From Nocardioides sp. S-1144 (GTDB lineage: Bacteria; Actinomycetota; Actinomycetes; Propionibacteriales; Nocardioidaceae), in contig NZ_CP040695.2 of NCBI RefSeq assembly GCF_005954645.2, positions 3,906,001-3,970,000 of the forward strand: a stretch of DNA of 64,000 nt, written 5' to 3'. A model generated the notes under the pieces. It ran no database searches. It was not told where the DNA came from and saw nothing but the letters and a program-made list of their open reading frames with translations. The position numbers were made by a program, and so were the translations under genes. Below are positions 8,391 to 16,883 of the stretch, one piece after another (position 1 is the first letter of the stretch; each line of letters opens with the position of its first letter).

Positions 8391-9740
8391 CTAGAGGGCG
8401 CCGAGGTTGCGCAGCAGGAACGCCTCGGCGAGCACGACCTTCTCGAACTCCGCGAGGTGCAGTCCCTCGTTGGCGCCGTGGGCGCGGGTGTCGGGGTCCT
8501 CGACGCCGGTGACGAGCACGCTGGCCTCGGGGAACGCCTCGAGGAACTCGGCGATGAAGGGGATCGAGCCACCGACGCCCATGTCGACCGGCTCGGTGCC
8601 GTCCCAGGCCTCGGTGAAGGCCGCGCGCGCGGCGTCGTAGGCGGGTCCGGTGGCCTCGATCGAGGTCGCCTCGCCGGTGTCGACGGTCGTGACGGTCAGG
8701 CCGGCGCCCCACGGGACGTGCTGCTCCAGGTGGGCCGTCAGCCGGGCGAGGGCGTTCTCGGTGGTGTCGCCGGGGGCGACGCGCAGGCTGAGCCGGGCGC
8801 GGGCGGCCGGCGTCAGGGTGTTGCTGGCGCCGTCGACCCGGGGGGCGTCGAGACCGGTGATGGTGAGGGCCGGCTGGGTCCACAGCCGCTCCACGACCGG
8901 GCCGCGGCCGATCCAGTCGACGCCGGGCGCCGCGCCACTCTCGGCCCGCAGGCGCACCTCGGGGTACTCGACGTCGGCCGCCGGACCGCTGTGCAGGCCC
9001 TCGATCGCCAGGGCCCCCTCGTCGTCGTACAGGGAGGACAGCAGGCGGGTCAGGGCCATGATCCCGTCGGGCACCAGGCCGCCCCACATGCCGGAGTGCA
9101 CGGCGTGGGTGAGGGTGCGCACCTCCACGTCGACCCGCACGAGACCGCGCAGGCTGGTGGTCAGCGCCGGCTCGCCGATGTCCCAGTTCCCGGAGTCGGC
9201 GATCACGATGACGTCGGCGCGCAGCGCCTCCTGGTGCTGGGCCAGCAGCGCCGGGAGGGTGTCGGAGCCGACCTCCTCCTCGCCCTCGATGAACATCGTG
9301 ACGCTGACCGGGAGGTCGTCGCCGAACACGCGGAGCGCGCCGAGGTGGGCGGCGATGCCGGCCTTGTCGTCGGCCGCGCCGCGGGCGTACAGGCGCTCGC
9401 CCCGCTCGGTCGGCTCGAACGGCGGGCTGTCCCAGTCGGCGTGGTCGTTCTCCGGCTGGACGTCGTGGTGGGCGTAGAGCAGCACCGTCGGCGCGCCGTC
9501 GGGGCCGGGCTTGTGGGCGATCACGGCCGGGGCACCACCGTCGGCCGAGACGATGTCGACGCTGGCGAAGCGTTCGGCGCGCAGCAGCTCGGCGACGGCC
9601 TCCGCGCTGCGCTGCACCTCGGCCGCGCGGGCCGGGTCGGCGCTGACCGACTCGATCCGCACGAGGTCCTCGAGGTCGCGCCGGATGCCCGGCATGAGGT
9701 CGGTCACCTGGGCACGGATGGCGTCGCTCGCAGCAGTCAT
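8391..9740 (-). CDS. M20 family metallopeptidase (dipeptidase)
   Basis: A 449-residue zinc-dependent exopeptidase or amidohydrolase, cytosolic, without a signal peptide. Metal-binding motifs are in order: YAHHDVQP, the bridging Asp in RGAADDKAG, EGEEEVGS, IADSGNW and, near the end, RAHGANEGLHL. The dimerisation domain is inserted in the middle, with TLTHAVHSGMWGG. Length and motifs match bacterial dipeptidases acting on small peptides. The ATG at 9740 is chosen over upstream in-frame codons because TAGATT lies seven bases before it; upstream sequence in frame is not conserved-looking. Confidence 0.9.
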   Translation of the reverse strand: MTAASDAIRAQVTDLMPGIRRDLEDLVRIESVSADPARAAEVQRSAEAVAELLRAERFASVDIVSADGGAPAVIAHKPGPDGAPTVLLYAHHDVQPENDHADWDSPPFEPTERGERLYARGAADDKAGIAAHLGALRVFGDDLPVSVTMFIEGEEEVGSDTLPALLAQHQEALRADVIVIADSGNWDIGEPALTTSLRGLVRVDVEVRTLTHAVHSGMWGGLVPDGIMALTRLLSSLYDDEGALAIEGLHSGPAADVEYPEVRLRAESGAAPGVDWIGRGPVVERLWTQPALTITGLDAPRVDGASNTLTPAARARLSLRVAPGDTTENALARLTAHLEQHVPWGAGLTVTTVDTGEATSIEATGPAYDAARAAFTEAWDGTEPVDMGVGGSIPFIAEFLEAFPEASVLVTGVEDPDTRAHGANEGLHLAEFEKVVLAEAFLLRNLGAL

Positions 9741-9829
9741 GCCGGCCAATCTAGACCGGCGGGCGTGAAGCACCCCGCGCCCGGGCATGATGCGCTGCGA
9801 CCACGTCGTCGACACCTGCTGGAGCCCCG

Positions 9830-10771
9830 ATGTCGCAGCGCCCCCCTGAGGACCCGCACTCCGCCGAGACGCAGGTCGGGCGACCCGGCGGACCGGGCAA
9901 GCCGCCCCCTACGCCGTCCGGACCGCCGTCCGGACCCCCGTCCGGACCGCCGTACGGGCCGCCCTCGGGACCGCCGTCCGGGCCGCCGTCCGGGCCGCCG
10001 TCCGGGCCGGGGTACGGGCCGGGGTACGGCGCCGCGCCGTCGGGACCGCCGGCGGGCTGGCCGCCGCAGCAGCCCGGTCCCGGGTGGCAGGGCGGACCGC
10101 CCGGTGGCTACCCGCCGGGTGGCCCGGGCGGCCACCAGCCGGGCCGCGGGGGATCCTCCAGGCTGCCGTGGATCATCGCCGCGGCGGTGCTGGCGATCGT
10201 GCTGGTCGGCGGCTCGGTCACCGCGTTCGTCCTCGCCGGCGGTGACGACGAGGACGAGAAGGCCGGCGACCCCGGCACGTCGTCGAGCGCGACCGAGAGC
10301 AGCGACGTGCCCTCGCCGAGCAGCCCGGCCGCGCCGACGTCGCCCGCCCCCTCCTCGGCGGCCCCGTCGTCGGCGGCCCCGTCGGCCCCGACGGCACCCG
10401 ACCCCTCCACCTCGGCCGGGCCCAGCCTCGAGGCGATGCAGATCGGGGGCTCCTGGACGGGCACCTACCGGTGCCCCCAGGGCCCCACGAAGCTCAGCCT
10501 GACCATGGCCTCCCTCGGCGACGGCGACGGCGTCCAGGCGGTCTTCGAGTTCGGGCCGACCCGGAACGGTCCCGACGTCCCCAACGGCGCGTTCCTGATG
10601 GAGGGCACGATCACCGGCGGCGAGCTGGTCATGGCCGGCACCGAGTGGCTCGACCGGCCCACCGGCTACTCCTTCGTGGGCCTGCGCGCCGACGTCCCCG
10701 ACGCGACGGTCGACTCGCTGACCGGCGAGGTGACCGACGGCGGGTGCAGCACCTTCAAGATCTCCCGCTGA
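9830..10771 (+). CDS. Proline-rich membrane protein with an extracellular C-terminal domain
   Basis: A 313-residue protein of unknown function. Residues 1-110 are a cytoplasmic Pro/Gly-rich tail built on repeated PSGPPSGPP and GPGYGPGYG units. One membrane segment covers about 114-137 (WIIAAAVLAIVLVGGSVTAF). An acidic stretch and a Ser/Pro/Ala-rich linker (about 138-200) lead to a compact domain of about 110 residues starting MQIGGSWTGTYRCPQG, with a likely disulfide between its two cysteines. The domain looks like a beta-rich lipocalin-type fold, which is only a guess. GGAG five bases before the ATG gives a normal ribosome site, with a possible -10 CATGAT near 9784. The gene ends in a shared hairpin. 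Confidence 0.75.
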   Translation: MSQRPPEDPHSAETQVGRPGGPGKPPPTPSGPPSGPPSGPPYGPPSGPPSGPPSGPPSGPGYGPGYGAAPSGPPAGWPPQQPGPGWQGGPPGGYPPGGPGGHQPGRGGSSRLPWIIAAAVLAIVLVGGSVTAFVLAGGDDEDEKAGDPGTSSSATESSDVPSPSSPAAPTSPAPSSAAPSSAAPSAPTAPDPSTSAGPSLEAMQIGGSWTGTYRCPQGPTKLSLTMASLGDGDGVQAVFEFGPTRNGPDVPNGAFLMEGTITGGELVMAGTEWLDRPTGYSFVGLRADVPDATVDSLTGEVTDGGCSTFKISR

Positions 10772-10789
10772 CGCTCAGGTCAGCGGGAG
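10762..10789. terminator. Hairpin holding both stop codons of a convergent pair
   Basis: CTCCCGCTGAC (10762-10772) and GTCAGCGGGAG (10779-10789) pair perfectly around the loop GCTCAG. The left arm contains the TGA of the proline-rich protein gene; the TCA of the minus-strand gene is in the loop. It can act for both genes. Confidence 0.65.
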
Positions 10790-11134
10790 GTACGGCGTCA
10801 GGTCGGTGCGCTCGCCGGAGGCGGAGGCCCGGGCGTGGGTGAGGGCGTCGATCCAGGCCAGCGCGCCCGTCGCGAGCGCGATCCACGTCAGCGCGTCGGT
10901 CTCGACCACCGCGGGCGGGGTGCCGCGCGTGTGACGGACCCCCTCGATCACCTGGACGGCGGCGTAGGGCGGCACCCGGACCTCGACCGAGCGACCGGGC
11001 GCCCGGTCCTCGAGCACCGCGAGGTAGTGCTTGACCAGGAGCTTGAGGTCGGCCCGCTCGTGGCTGCCGGAGGCGAGGCGCTCGGTCGCCTCGCGCACCA
11101 GGGCGGGATCGGCAGGACGGAGTCGGGCGGCCAC
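10775..11134 (-). CDS. Sterol carrier-like (SCP_3 type) small protein
   Basis: A 119-residue protein resembling the actinobacterial sterol carrier family often found near purine genes: VAARLRPADPALVREATERL at the N terminus, a central LVKHYLAVLEDRAPGRSVEVRVPPYAAVQVIEG, then PPAVVETDALTWIALATGALAWIDAL. The fold should be a small hydrophobic-ligand-binding alpha/beta domain; ligand and role are unknown. I chose GTG 11134 because TAGCCT lies eight bases upstream and the match to the family starts there. The minus-strand frame stays open far upstream, but that is antisense to the toxin gene. It is divergent from the toxin gene, with 78 bases between the starts. Confidence 0.7.
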   Translation of the reverse strand: MAARLRPADPALVREATERLASGSHERADLKLLVKHYLAVLEDRAPGRSVEVRVPPYAAVQVIEGVRHTRGTPPAVVETDALTWIALATGALAWIDALTHARASASGERTDLTPYLPLT

Positions 11135-11199
11135 GTCGACCGAGGCTACGGCGTGGACGGCAGTGGTGCCGTTCCGCCCCGGCCGCGGCCGCCCGGGTC

Positions 11200-11205
11200 T
11201 AGCAT
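11200..11205 (+). promoter_or_regulatory. -10 box of the polymorphic-toxin gene (predicted leaderless)
   Basis: TAGCAT is followed by seven bases and then GTG at 11213. The purine-rich CGCGAGG lies directly against the GTG, too close for a normal ribosome site, which favours a leaderless start. Confidence 0.5.
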
Positions 11206-11212
11206 CGCGAGG

Positions 11213-13006
11213 GTGGCCGGCTCCCGGATCGCACGACGACGACGACGCACCGCCCGCACGACGGAGACGAGCCCGTCGACGCGGTCGCCGGCCGCCACGC
11301 CCAGCCCTCCCGAGGACCCCGACGCCGTCGCGCGCCTCGCCGAGGCCCACCCCGTGCCGGGTCCGGGGACCGAGCCCACCCGGATCCGTCGCCTCCAGGG
11401 TGACCACGGCGACCGGGGCGACCGGGGCGACCGGGGCACCGACGGCGGACCCGGGACACCGGGCGGTCCGGACCTGGCCGCCGCCCTGCGCCAGCAGCGC
11501 GCCCGCGCGACCGGGAGGTCGCGCGCCGACGTCGACCAGGAGGCGGCCCAGGAGGGCGCGCAACGCGCGCACGGCGAGGCGCTGCTCACCTCCTCGGGCC
11601 AGCGGGCGACCGCGGAGGCGCAGCAGTTCGGGCTGGGCGGCGGCGTCGACCACCAGCGCATCGGCGCCACCGTCACCCGGAACCGCGCGCTGGGCGCGAC
11701 CGGCTTCGAGGAGCTGCTCGCCGGGCGCCGGGCCCGCACGGAGGCGATGACGCCCGTGTCGGGCGCGACACCGGCGCTCGACGACCACCAGGGCGGGCTC
11801 GCGGACCGGGAGGCCCGCCTCGCGGAGCTCGGCGAGCTGCGCACCGAGGCTTCCCGCCGCAGGGACGGGCTGGCCGCCGTGCTCGCCGGGGCGCGGCAGA
11901 CCGCGGCCGAGGCGGTCGCGGTCGCCAGCTGGGACCAGGACGCCCTCGACCAGCTCGCGTCGGCCGCCTCCGCGGCCCTGGCCGGGCTGAGGGTGAGCAG
12001 CCTCGAGACCCCCGAGCAGGTCGAGGCCGGGCTCGGCGCGGTGCAGGCCGCGATCATGCCGCTCCTCGAGCGGGCCCGCGAGGACATCGCCTGGATGGAG
12101 CGGCTGCAGCCACGCACCGAGACCGAGATCCGGGAGGGGGTCGAGGAGTTCCGGACCACGGGCTCGACCGACGTCATGAACAGCGCGATGTGCCAGCTGT
12201 GGCAGAACATCCTCTCCCTCGGACCGGCGATCCCGCGGGACGGCGTCCTCGTGGAGGCCAAGTTCGACGGCCTCTCCAGCGAGATCGACCGCAAGACCTC
12301 CTTCGACCCCGGCAGGGCGACCGCCGCCCTGACCTCGGGCACGCCGAGGCAGAAGGCCGACCTGGTCGAGCAGCTGCAGAAGCGGGCCTCGACCAAGCGC
12401 TCCATCACCGAGGTGCTCAAGGTCGGCTACGACACCAAGAAGCTCCTCACGATCGTGAACCGGCTCGCCAGCGTCGACGGCCTCGCGACCGCGATGGCCC
12501 ACACGACCCCGGACGACCTCGACCAGATCACCCAGCGCTGCCGGGACACCAAGGTCCTCCTGCGGATCTACCGGGCGGCGAGGCTCGACGGGGCACGGGT
12601 GGTGAAGTGGCTCGTCACCAGCGCCCGGCACGACGCCGCGGACCTCGACGCCTACCTCGCGCGCGGTGGCCGGGCGTGGCTCGACGAGACCTGCGGCCCT
12701 CCGGCGCTCCCGGCCGGGGTCACCAAGGAGGACATCGTCCGCGACGCGCAGCCGAAGGAGGGCTCGGCGCGGCCACCGACGAACGGCTTCGCCGGCAACC
12801 GGAGGTTCACCAACCAGGGGAAGCTGCCCGACATGCTGCTGCCGGCGAGGACCGCCGAGAACAAGGCCATCACCTACCGGGAGTACGACGTGCAGCGCTA
12901 CCGACCCGGCGTCGACCGGGGCAGTCGACGGTTCGTCAAGGGCAGCGACGGCCGCTTCTACTACACCGACGACCACTACCAGACGTTCCGCAAGTTCGCG
13001 CCGTGA
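11213..13006 (+). CDS. Polymorphic toxin with C-terminal barnase-type (RNase N1/T1) domain
   Basis: A 597-residue protein without signal peptide or membrane segment. The N terminus is Arg-rich (IARRRRRTA) and Pro/Ser-rich, then a short collagen-like stretch of GD/GDR triplets (about 63-85), then a long, mostly helical region with coiled-coil character (about 90-500). The last 75 residues align with barnase: FTNQGKLP, YREYDV with E557, R569 and R573, and DDHYQTF with H588, matching barnase E73, R83, R87 and H102; the position of barnase R59 is occupied by Gln or is shifted. The protein would cleave RNA in the target cell. The next gene encodes a barstar-type inhibitor and overlaps it by four bases. 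The N-terminal delivery part matches no family I recognise. Confidence 0.85.
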   Translation: MAGSRIARRRRRTARTTETSPSTRSPAATPSPPEDPDAVARLAEAHPVPGPGTEPTRIRRLQGDHGDRGDRGDRGTDGGPGTPGGPDLAAALRQQRARATGRSRADVDQEAAQEGAQRAHGEALLTSSGQRATAEAQQFGLGGGVDHQRIGATVTRNRALGATGFEELLAGRRARTEAMTPVSGATPALDDHQGGLADREARLAELGELRTEASRRRDGLAAVLAGARQTAAEAVAVASWDQDALDQLASAASAALAGLRVSSLETPEQVEAGLGAVQAAIMPLLERAREDIAWMERLQPRTETEIREGVEEFRTTGSTDVMNSAMCQLWQNILSLGPAIPRDGVLVEAKFDGLSSEIDRKTSFDPGRATAALTSGTPRQKADLVEQLQKRASTKRSITEVLKVGYDTKKLLTIVNRLASVDGLATAMAHTTPDDLDQITQRCRDTKVLLRIYRAARLDGARVVKWLVTSARHDAADLDAYLARGGRAWLDETCGPPALPAGVTKEDIVRDAQPKEGSARPPTNGFAGNRRFTNQGKLPDMLLPARTAENKAITYREYDVQRYRPGVDRGSRRFVKGSDGRFYYTDDHYQTFRKFAP

Positions 13007-13452
13007 GGCTGACCGCGCCCGAGGCGCTCCACGTCCAGGTCGAGGACCCCAGCGCCTTCGCCGAGACCTACACCCGGCTCCAGGGCGAGTACCCGGACGC
13101 CCGCACCTGGCGGGTGCGGGGCGACCGCATGGCGACCGCCCGCGCCGCGTTCGACGAGCTCGGCGCCGCGCTGCAGCTCCCGTACTACTTCGGCGGCAAC
13201 TGGGCCGCCCTCGAGGACTGCCTCCTCGACCTCGACTGGGCGCCCGCGACCGACTACCTGCTGCTGGTCTGCGACGCGCACCTGGCCCTCGCGGACGAGC
13301 CCGACCAGCTGCCGAGCCTCCTGGGCTCGCTGGTCCGGGCCCACGAGGCCTGGCAGCCGCGCTCGTTCCGCACCGTCCTGCAGGTGCCCGCCGGGGCCGA
13401 CGACGCGCTCTGGTCGCGGCTGGCGCAGGCCGGACAGGCCACCGCCGTGTAG
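13003..13452 (+). CDS. Barstar family immunity protein
   Basis: A 149-residue cytosolic inhibitor that should bind and block the RNase domain encoded just upstream. The barstar core is LGAALQLPYYFGGNWAALED, where the conserved Tyr, the Asn of GN and the Asp of LEDCL (equivalent to barstar D39) remain, while barstar D35 is replaced by Ala. Its GTG start overlaps the toxin stop as GTGA, so toxin and inhibitor are translationally coupled, as expected for protection of the producer. It has N- and C-terminal extensions relative to the 90-residue Bacillus barstar, typical of actinobacterial members. Confidence 0.85.
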   Translation: MRLTAPEALHVQVEDPSAFAETYTRLQGEYPDARTWRVRGDRMATARAAFDELGAALQLPYYFGGNWAALEDCLLDLDWAPATDYLLLVCDAHLALADEPDQLPSLLGSLVRAHEAWQPRSFRTVLQVPAGADDALWSRLAQAGQATAV

Positions 13453-13461
13453 ACAGGGGCC

Positions 13462-14310
13462 GTGGACGCCACCGCCGCCGGCCGCACGGCCCGCACCCTC
13501 GAGACGCTGCACGCCCTCAGCTACTTCGCCCCGGAGGTCGACGCCGAGCTCGTCGCGCTCGGCGTCCGGACCGGGAGGGCGACCTACTTCGCGTCGCGCT
13601 CGGCTCCCATGGGCGCCGTGGGCGCGGGCACCGTCACAGCGACGTTCTTCGTCTTCAACCCCACCCTGGTGGCCCGGCTCGTCCCGGCGGTCTGGGCGGC
13701 CGCGGCACCGGCCGACGTGGTCGCGGCCCGGTTCCGCGCGGTCGACGCGGCCTACCGCCGACTGCTGGGCGACGAGGCGGTCGCCGCGCCCGAGATCGCC
13801 GAGGCCGCCGACCTGACCCGCGCCGCCGTCGCCGGGTGCGACCCGGCCGGCCGGCCGCTCTACGCCGCGCACGCCGACCTCGCCTGGCCCGACGAGCCGC
13901 ACCTCGCGCTGTGGCACGGGCTCAGCCTGCTGCGCGAGTACCGCGGCGACGGTCACGTCGCGGCGCTGCTCTCGCACGGTCTCACCGGCCTGGAGTCGCT
14001 GGTGACCCACACCGCGACCGGCACCGGCTTCACCGAGCCCGCGGCGAAGCTGACCCGCGGCTGGTCCGACGAGCAGTGGGCCGGGGCCGTCTCCTCGCTC
14101 GCCGAGCGCGGGCTCGTGGACGCCGGCGGCGGCCTCACCGAGGCCGGCGTCGCCCTGCGCGCCTCGATCGAGGCCGCGACCGACGAGCTGGCGCTGGCGC
14201 CGTGGGCGACCCTCGGCGAGGCCGGCCGCGAGCGGCTCGGCGCGATCGGCAAGCCGCTGGTGATCCGGGCGCTCAAGGCCGGGGCGTTCCCCGCCGGCGT
14301 CTTCGCCTGA
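13462..14310 (+). CDS. SCO6745 family protein (SalK-like helical domain)
   Basis: A 282-residue soluble protein that resembles the actinobacterial SCO6745/SalK-type family: ARTLETLHALSYFAPEVDAE at the start, then a Phe-rich TATFFVFNPTLVA, a central WHGLSLLREYRGDGHVAAL and, towards the end, a winged-helix-like part (LTRGWSDEQWAGAVSSLAER). Function in the family is poorly known; a ligand-sensing or regulatory role has been assumed because of the helix-turn-helix-like half. It starts at GTG 13462, ten bases after the barstar stop, so it may be co-transcribed with the toxin-immunity pair, though nothing links their roles. Confidence 0.7.
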   Translation: MDATAAGRTARTLETLHALSYFAPEVDAELVALGVRTGRATYFASRSAPMGAVGAGTVTATFFVFNPTLVARLVPAVWAAAAPADVVAARFRAVDAAYRRLLGDEAVAAPEIAEAADLTRAAVAGCDPAGRPLYAAHADLAWPDEPHLALWHGLSLLREYRGDGHVAALLSHGLTGLESLVTHTATGTGFTEPAAKLTRGWSDEQWAGAVSSLAERGLVDAGGGLTEAGVALRASIEAATDELALAPWATLGEAGRERLGAIGKPLVIRALKAGAFPAGVFA

Positions 14311-14320
14311 GGACCGTCGC

Positions 14321-15142
14321 GTGCCCGAGGGCGACAGCGTCCACAAGCTCGCGCGGCGGCTCGACCGCTCGCTGCTCGGGCGCACCGTCGTCCGCTCCGA
14401 CCTGCGGGTCCCGAGGCTGGCGACCCGCGACCTGGCCGGGCGCCGGGTCCTCGAGCACGCCACCCACGGCAAGCACCTGCTGACGCGGTTCTCCGGCGAC
14501 GTGACCCTGCACAGCCACCTGCGGATGGACGGCGAGTGGTCGGTCACCGGGCCCGGCAAGCAGCTGCCGCGGCGGCTGCAGCACGAGGTCCGGCTGGTGC
14601 TGGTGCTCGACTCCGGCTCGACGGCGTGGGGACTGCGGCTGCACGACCTGGCCCTGGTGGCCACCACCGACGAGGCCTCGATCATCGGCCACCTCGGGCC
14701 CGACCCCCTGCGGGAGGACTGGGACGCCGCAGAGGCGGTGCGCCGGCTGCGCACCGACCCCTCGCTGCCGTTGGTCTCGGCGCTGCTCGACCAGACCCGG
14801 GTGGCCGGCCTCGGCAACCTGTGGGTCAACGAGCTCGCCTTCCTCACCGGCGTCAGCCCCTGGACGCCGATCGGCTCGGTCGACGTCGAGCGGCTGGTCG
14901 CGCGCGCCGCGACGGCGCTGCGCCACTCCGCCCTGGTGCCCGGGGCCTACCAGGTCACCACCGGCTCCAGCCGGCGCGGCGAGGACCACTGGGTCGCCGG
15001 CCGGCAGCGGCGTCCGTGCCTGCGCTGCGGCACCGAGGTGCGGATGGTCGCCGAGCTCGCGAACGACCCGGCGAACCGCCGCACCTGGTGGTGCCCGCAC
15101 TGCCAGCCCGGCCCGGGCCCCGAGACGCGACGACCGGCCTGA
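14321..15142 (+). CDS. nei: Fpg/Nei family DNA glycosylase (endonuclease VIII-like)
   Basis: A 273-residue base-excision repair enzyme. After loss of Met the N-terminal Pro in PEGDS would be the Schiff-base nucleophile, with the neighbouring Glu for beta/delta elimination; GDS rather than LPE favours Nei over Fpg. The helix-two-turn-helix segment LLDQTRVAGLGNLWVNELAF and a C-terminal zinc finger (PCLRCGTEV...WWCPHC) are intact. It would remove oxidised pyrimidines. GTG 14321 is the only start that gives the mature Pro2; ten bases separate it from the previous gene. It converges on the PhoD-like gene. Confidence 0.88.
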   Translation: MPEGDSVHKLARRLDRSLLGRTVVRSDLRVPRLATRDLAGRRVLEHATHGKHLLTRFSGDVTLHSHLRMDGEWSVTGPGKQLPRRLQHEVRLVLVLDSGSTAWGLRLHDLALVATTDEASIIGHLGPDPLREDWDAAEAVRRLRTDPSLPLVSALLDQTRVAGLGNLWVNELAFLTGVSPWTPIGSVDVERLVARAATALRHSALVPGAYQVTTGSSRRGEDHWVAGRQRRPCLRCGTEVRMVAELANDPANRRTWWCPHCQPGPGPETRRPA

Positions 15143-15156
15143 GGGCCGCGCCGGTC
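15132..15156. terminator. Short hairpin between convergent nei and PhoD-like genes
   Basis: GACCGGC (15132-15138) and GCCGGTC (15150-15156) are exact complements around an 11-base loop that holds the nei stop codon. It is weaker than the other convergent-junction hairpins. Confidence 0.4.
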
Positions 15157-15160
15157 AGGG

Positions 15161-16858
15161 TCAGGGGCAGTCGATCGAGACGTCGGAGACGCGCACCAGG
15201 CGCGGCCGGTCGACGTCGTCCTCGACCTTGCCGGTGGCCCACCAGAGCCGGATGCCCTCACCGTGGACCTCGAGGACGGCGAGGTTGTTGTCGAACCAGG
15301 GGCCCTCGACCAGCCGCCACGAGAACGGGGCGTCGGGCACCTTCGCCGACCGGGCCACGACGTGGCCGAGCGGGCCGGCGACGCCGTAGGAGAGGGCGGC
15401 GGTGGCGAAGCGCCACTTGCGCGAGAGCGGGTTGCGGATCGGCGAGCAGACCGCCTGGAGGATCCGGCTGCGCACGCCGGGCAGCGGCTTCACCGCCGAC
15501 AGGTAGCTGTGGTGGACGTCGCCGGAGAGGAAGGTGATCGTCGCCGGGGCCCGGCCGCGCTCGCCGCGGCCGACCTCGAGGGTCATCCGGGCGACCTCGC
15601 CGAAGCCCTTCTGGAACGCCGCCCAGTGCTCGAGGTCGACGGTCTGGCGGATCTTCTCGCCCAGGCCGGTCAGACGCCGTCCCCAGCCGCCGCCGGCGAG
15701 GGCCTCGGAGAAGGCCTCCACGTAGTGCAGCCCCGGCGCCAGCAGGAACGGCAGCGAGGTCGCCACGAGCAGGTGGTCGACGTCGCCGCGCAGCTGGCCG
15801 TCGAGCCAGGCCAGCTCCTCGTCGTCGAGGATGCTGCGCTCGTCGTCCTCGAGCACCCGCGCCGCCCGGGAGTCGACGACGACCAGGCGGGCCTGCGGGC
15901 CGAGGTCGCGCGCGAAGCTCCAGCGGTACGACGTCGGCTCCTGGTCGGCGCGGTCGGCGAAGGCGTCGAGGACGTCGCTGACGTCGAAGCCCGGCTCGTC
16001 GGCGTGCTCGACGACCAGTGACCAGATCGCGTCGTCGGCGCGCTCGGACGGCGTCATGTTGCCCAGGTGCTGGTAGACCCAGTACGACGCCAGCCCGCCG
16101 ACGATCCGGTCGTGCCACCACGAGGTGGCCTCCATCTCGTCCTTCCAGGCGCGCGAGGTGTTCCAGTCGTCGCGGATGTCGTGGTCGTCGAAGATCATCA
16201 GGCTGGGCAGCGTCGAGAGCAGCCAGCGGTTGACCGGGTCCGACCAGGCGAGCCGGTAGAGGTGGGCGTACTCCTCGTAGTCCTTGAGCTCGTCGCCCGG
16301 CTCGCTGTCGAGACCGCGGCGCTGCTCGATGAAGGCCTGCATCTCCTTCGTGGTCTCGTCGGCGTAGACCTGGTCGCCCAGGAACGCCACCAGGTCGGGC
16401 CAGCGCGGCCCGTCGCCGTGGGAGCGGTCCGGGTCGTCGGCGCCGGCGTCGGTGAGGCCCGCCATCCGCAGCGCGAAGGCCCGCAGGGCGTCGACGCCGT
16501 GGGTGGCGTTGCCCTTCTCGTCGTGACCGACCGAGGTGCGGCACGAGCCGTAGGCCAGGCGCAGGGGCTTGCCGTGGTCGAGGGTCGGCACCACCGACGG
16601 CGGCAGGTCGGAGCCGGGGTCGGGCCACACCACCTCGTCGTCGACGGTCACGACGTAGGGGTAGCGCCGGCCGCGCTCGAGCCCGTCGAGGCAGACCATC
16701 GCGTAGTGGTGGCCGTGGACGGCGAACGACGCCGCCTCGGCCGAGGGGCCGCCCTCGGTCGTCACCCGCACCCGGGCGGGGCCGTCGACCTCCACCCAGA
16801 TCGAGGCGGAGACCTCGTCGACGTGCCGGAGGAGGGGACCGAGCACGAGGGAGGTCAT
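15161..16858 (-). CDS. PhoD-like alkaline phosphatase / phosphodiesterase
   Basis: A 565-residue metallophosphoesterase of the PhoD type. An N-terminal beta-sandwich (about 1-95) is followed by the catalytic domain with AYGSCRT, VAFLGDQVYADE, MIFDDHDIRDDWN and, late, TFLSGDVHHSYL, which supply the metal-binding Asp and His residues. Unlike classical PhoD there is no twin-arginine signal, so it probably stays in the cytosol; the substrate may be a phosphodiester or nucleotide. Last gene of a minus-strand run with three small envelope-related genes; 25 bases separate it from the DUF4235 gene. Confidence 0.85.
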   Translation of the reverse strand: MTSLVLGPLLRHVDEVSASIWVEVDGPARVRVTTEGGPSAEAASFAVHGHHYAMVCLDGLERGRRYPYVVTVDDEVVWPDPGSDLPPSVVPTLDHGKPLRLAYGSCRTSVGHDEKGNATHGVDALRAFALRMAGLTDAGADDPDRSHGDGPRWPDLVAFLGDQVYADETTKEMQAFIEQRRGLDSEPGDELKDYEEYAHLYRLAWSDPVNRWLLSTLPSLMIFDDHDIRDDWNTSRAWKDEMEATSWWHDRIVGGLASYWVYQHLGNMTPSERADDAIWSLVVEHADEPGFDVSDVLDAFADRADQEPTSYRWSFARDLGPQARLVVVDSRAARVLEDDERSILDDEELAWLDGQLRGDVDHLLVATSLPFLLAPGLHYVEAFSEALAGGGWGRRLTGLGEKIRQTVDLEHWAAFQKGFGEVARMTLEVGRGERGRAPATITFLSGDVHHSYLSAVKPLPGVRSRILQAVCSPIRNPLSRKWRFATAALSYGVAGPLGHVVARSAKVPDAPFSWRLVEGPWFDNNLAVLEVHGEGIRLWWATGKVEDDVDRPRLVRVSDVSIDCP

Positions 16859-16883
16859 GCGGACATGCCTACCAGGAGCGGCC

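Noticed and set aside
10775..12976. Long minus-strand open frame of 733 codons
   Set aside because: Only its last 119 codons read as a protein family. The rest is antisense to the toxin gene and has the Gly/Arg/Val-rich composition of a shadow frame.
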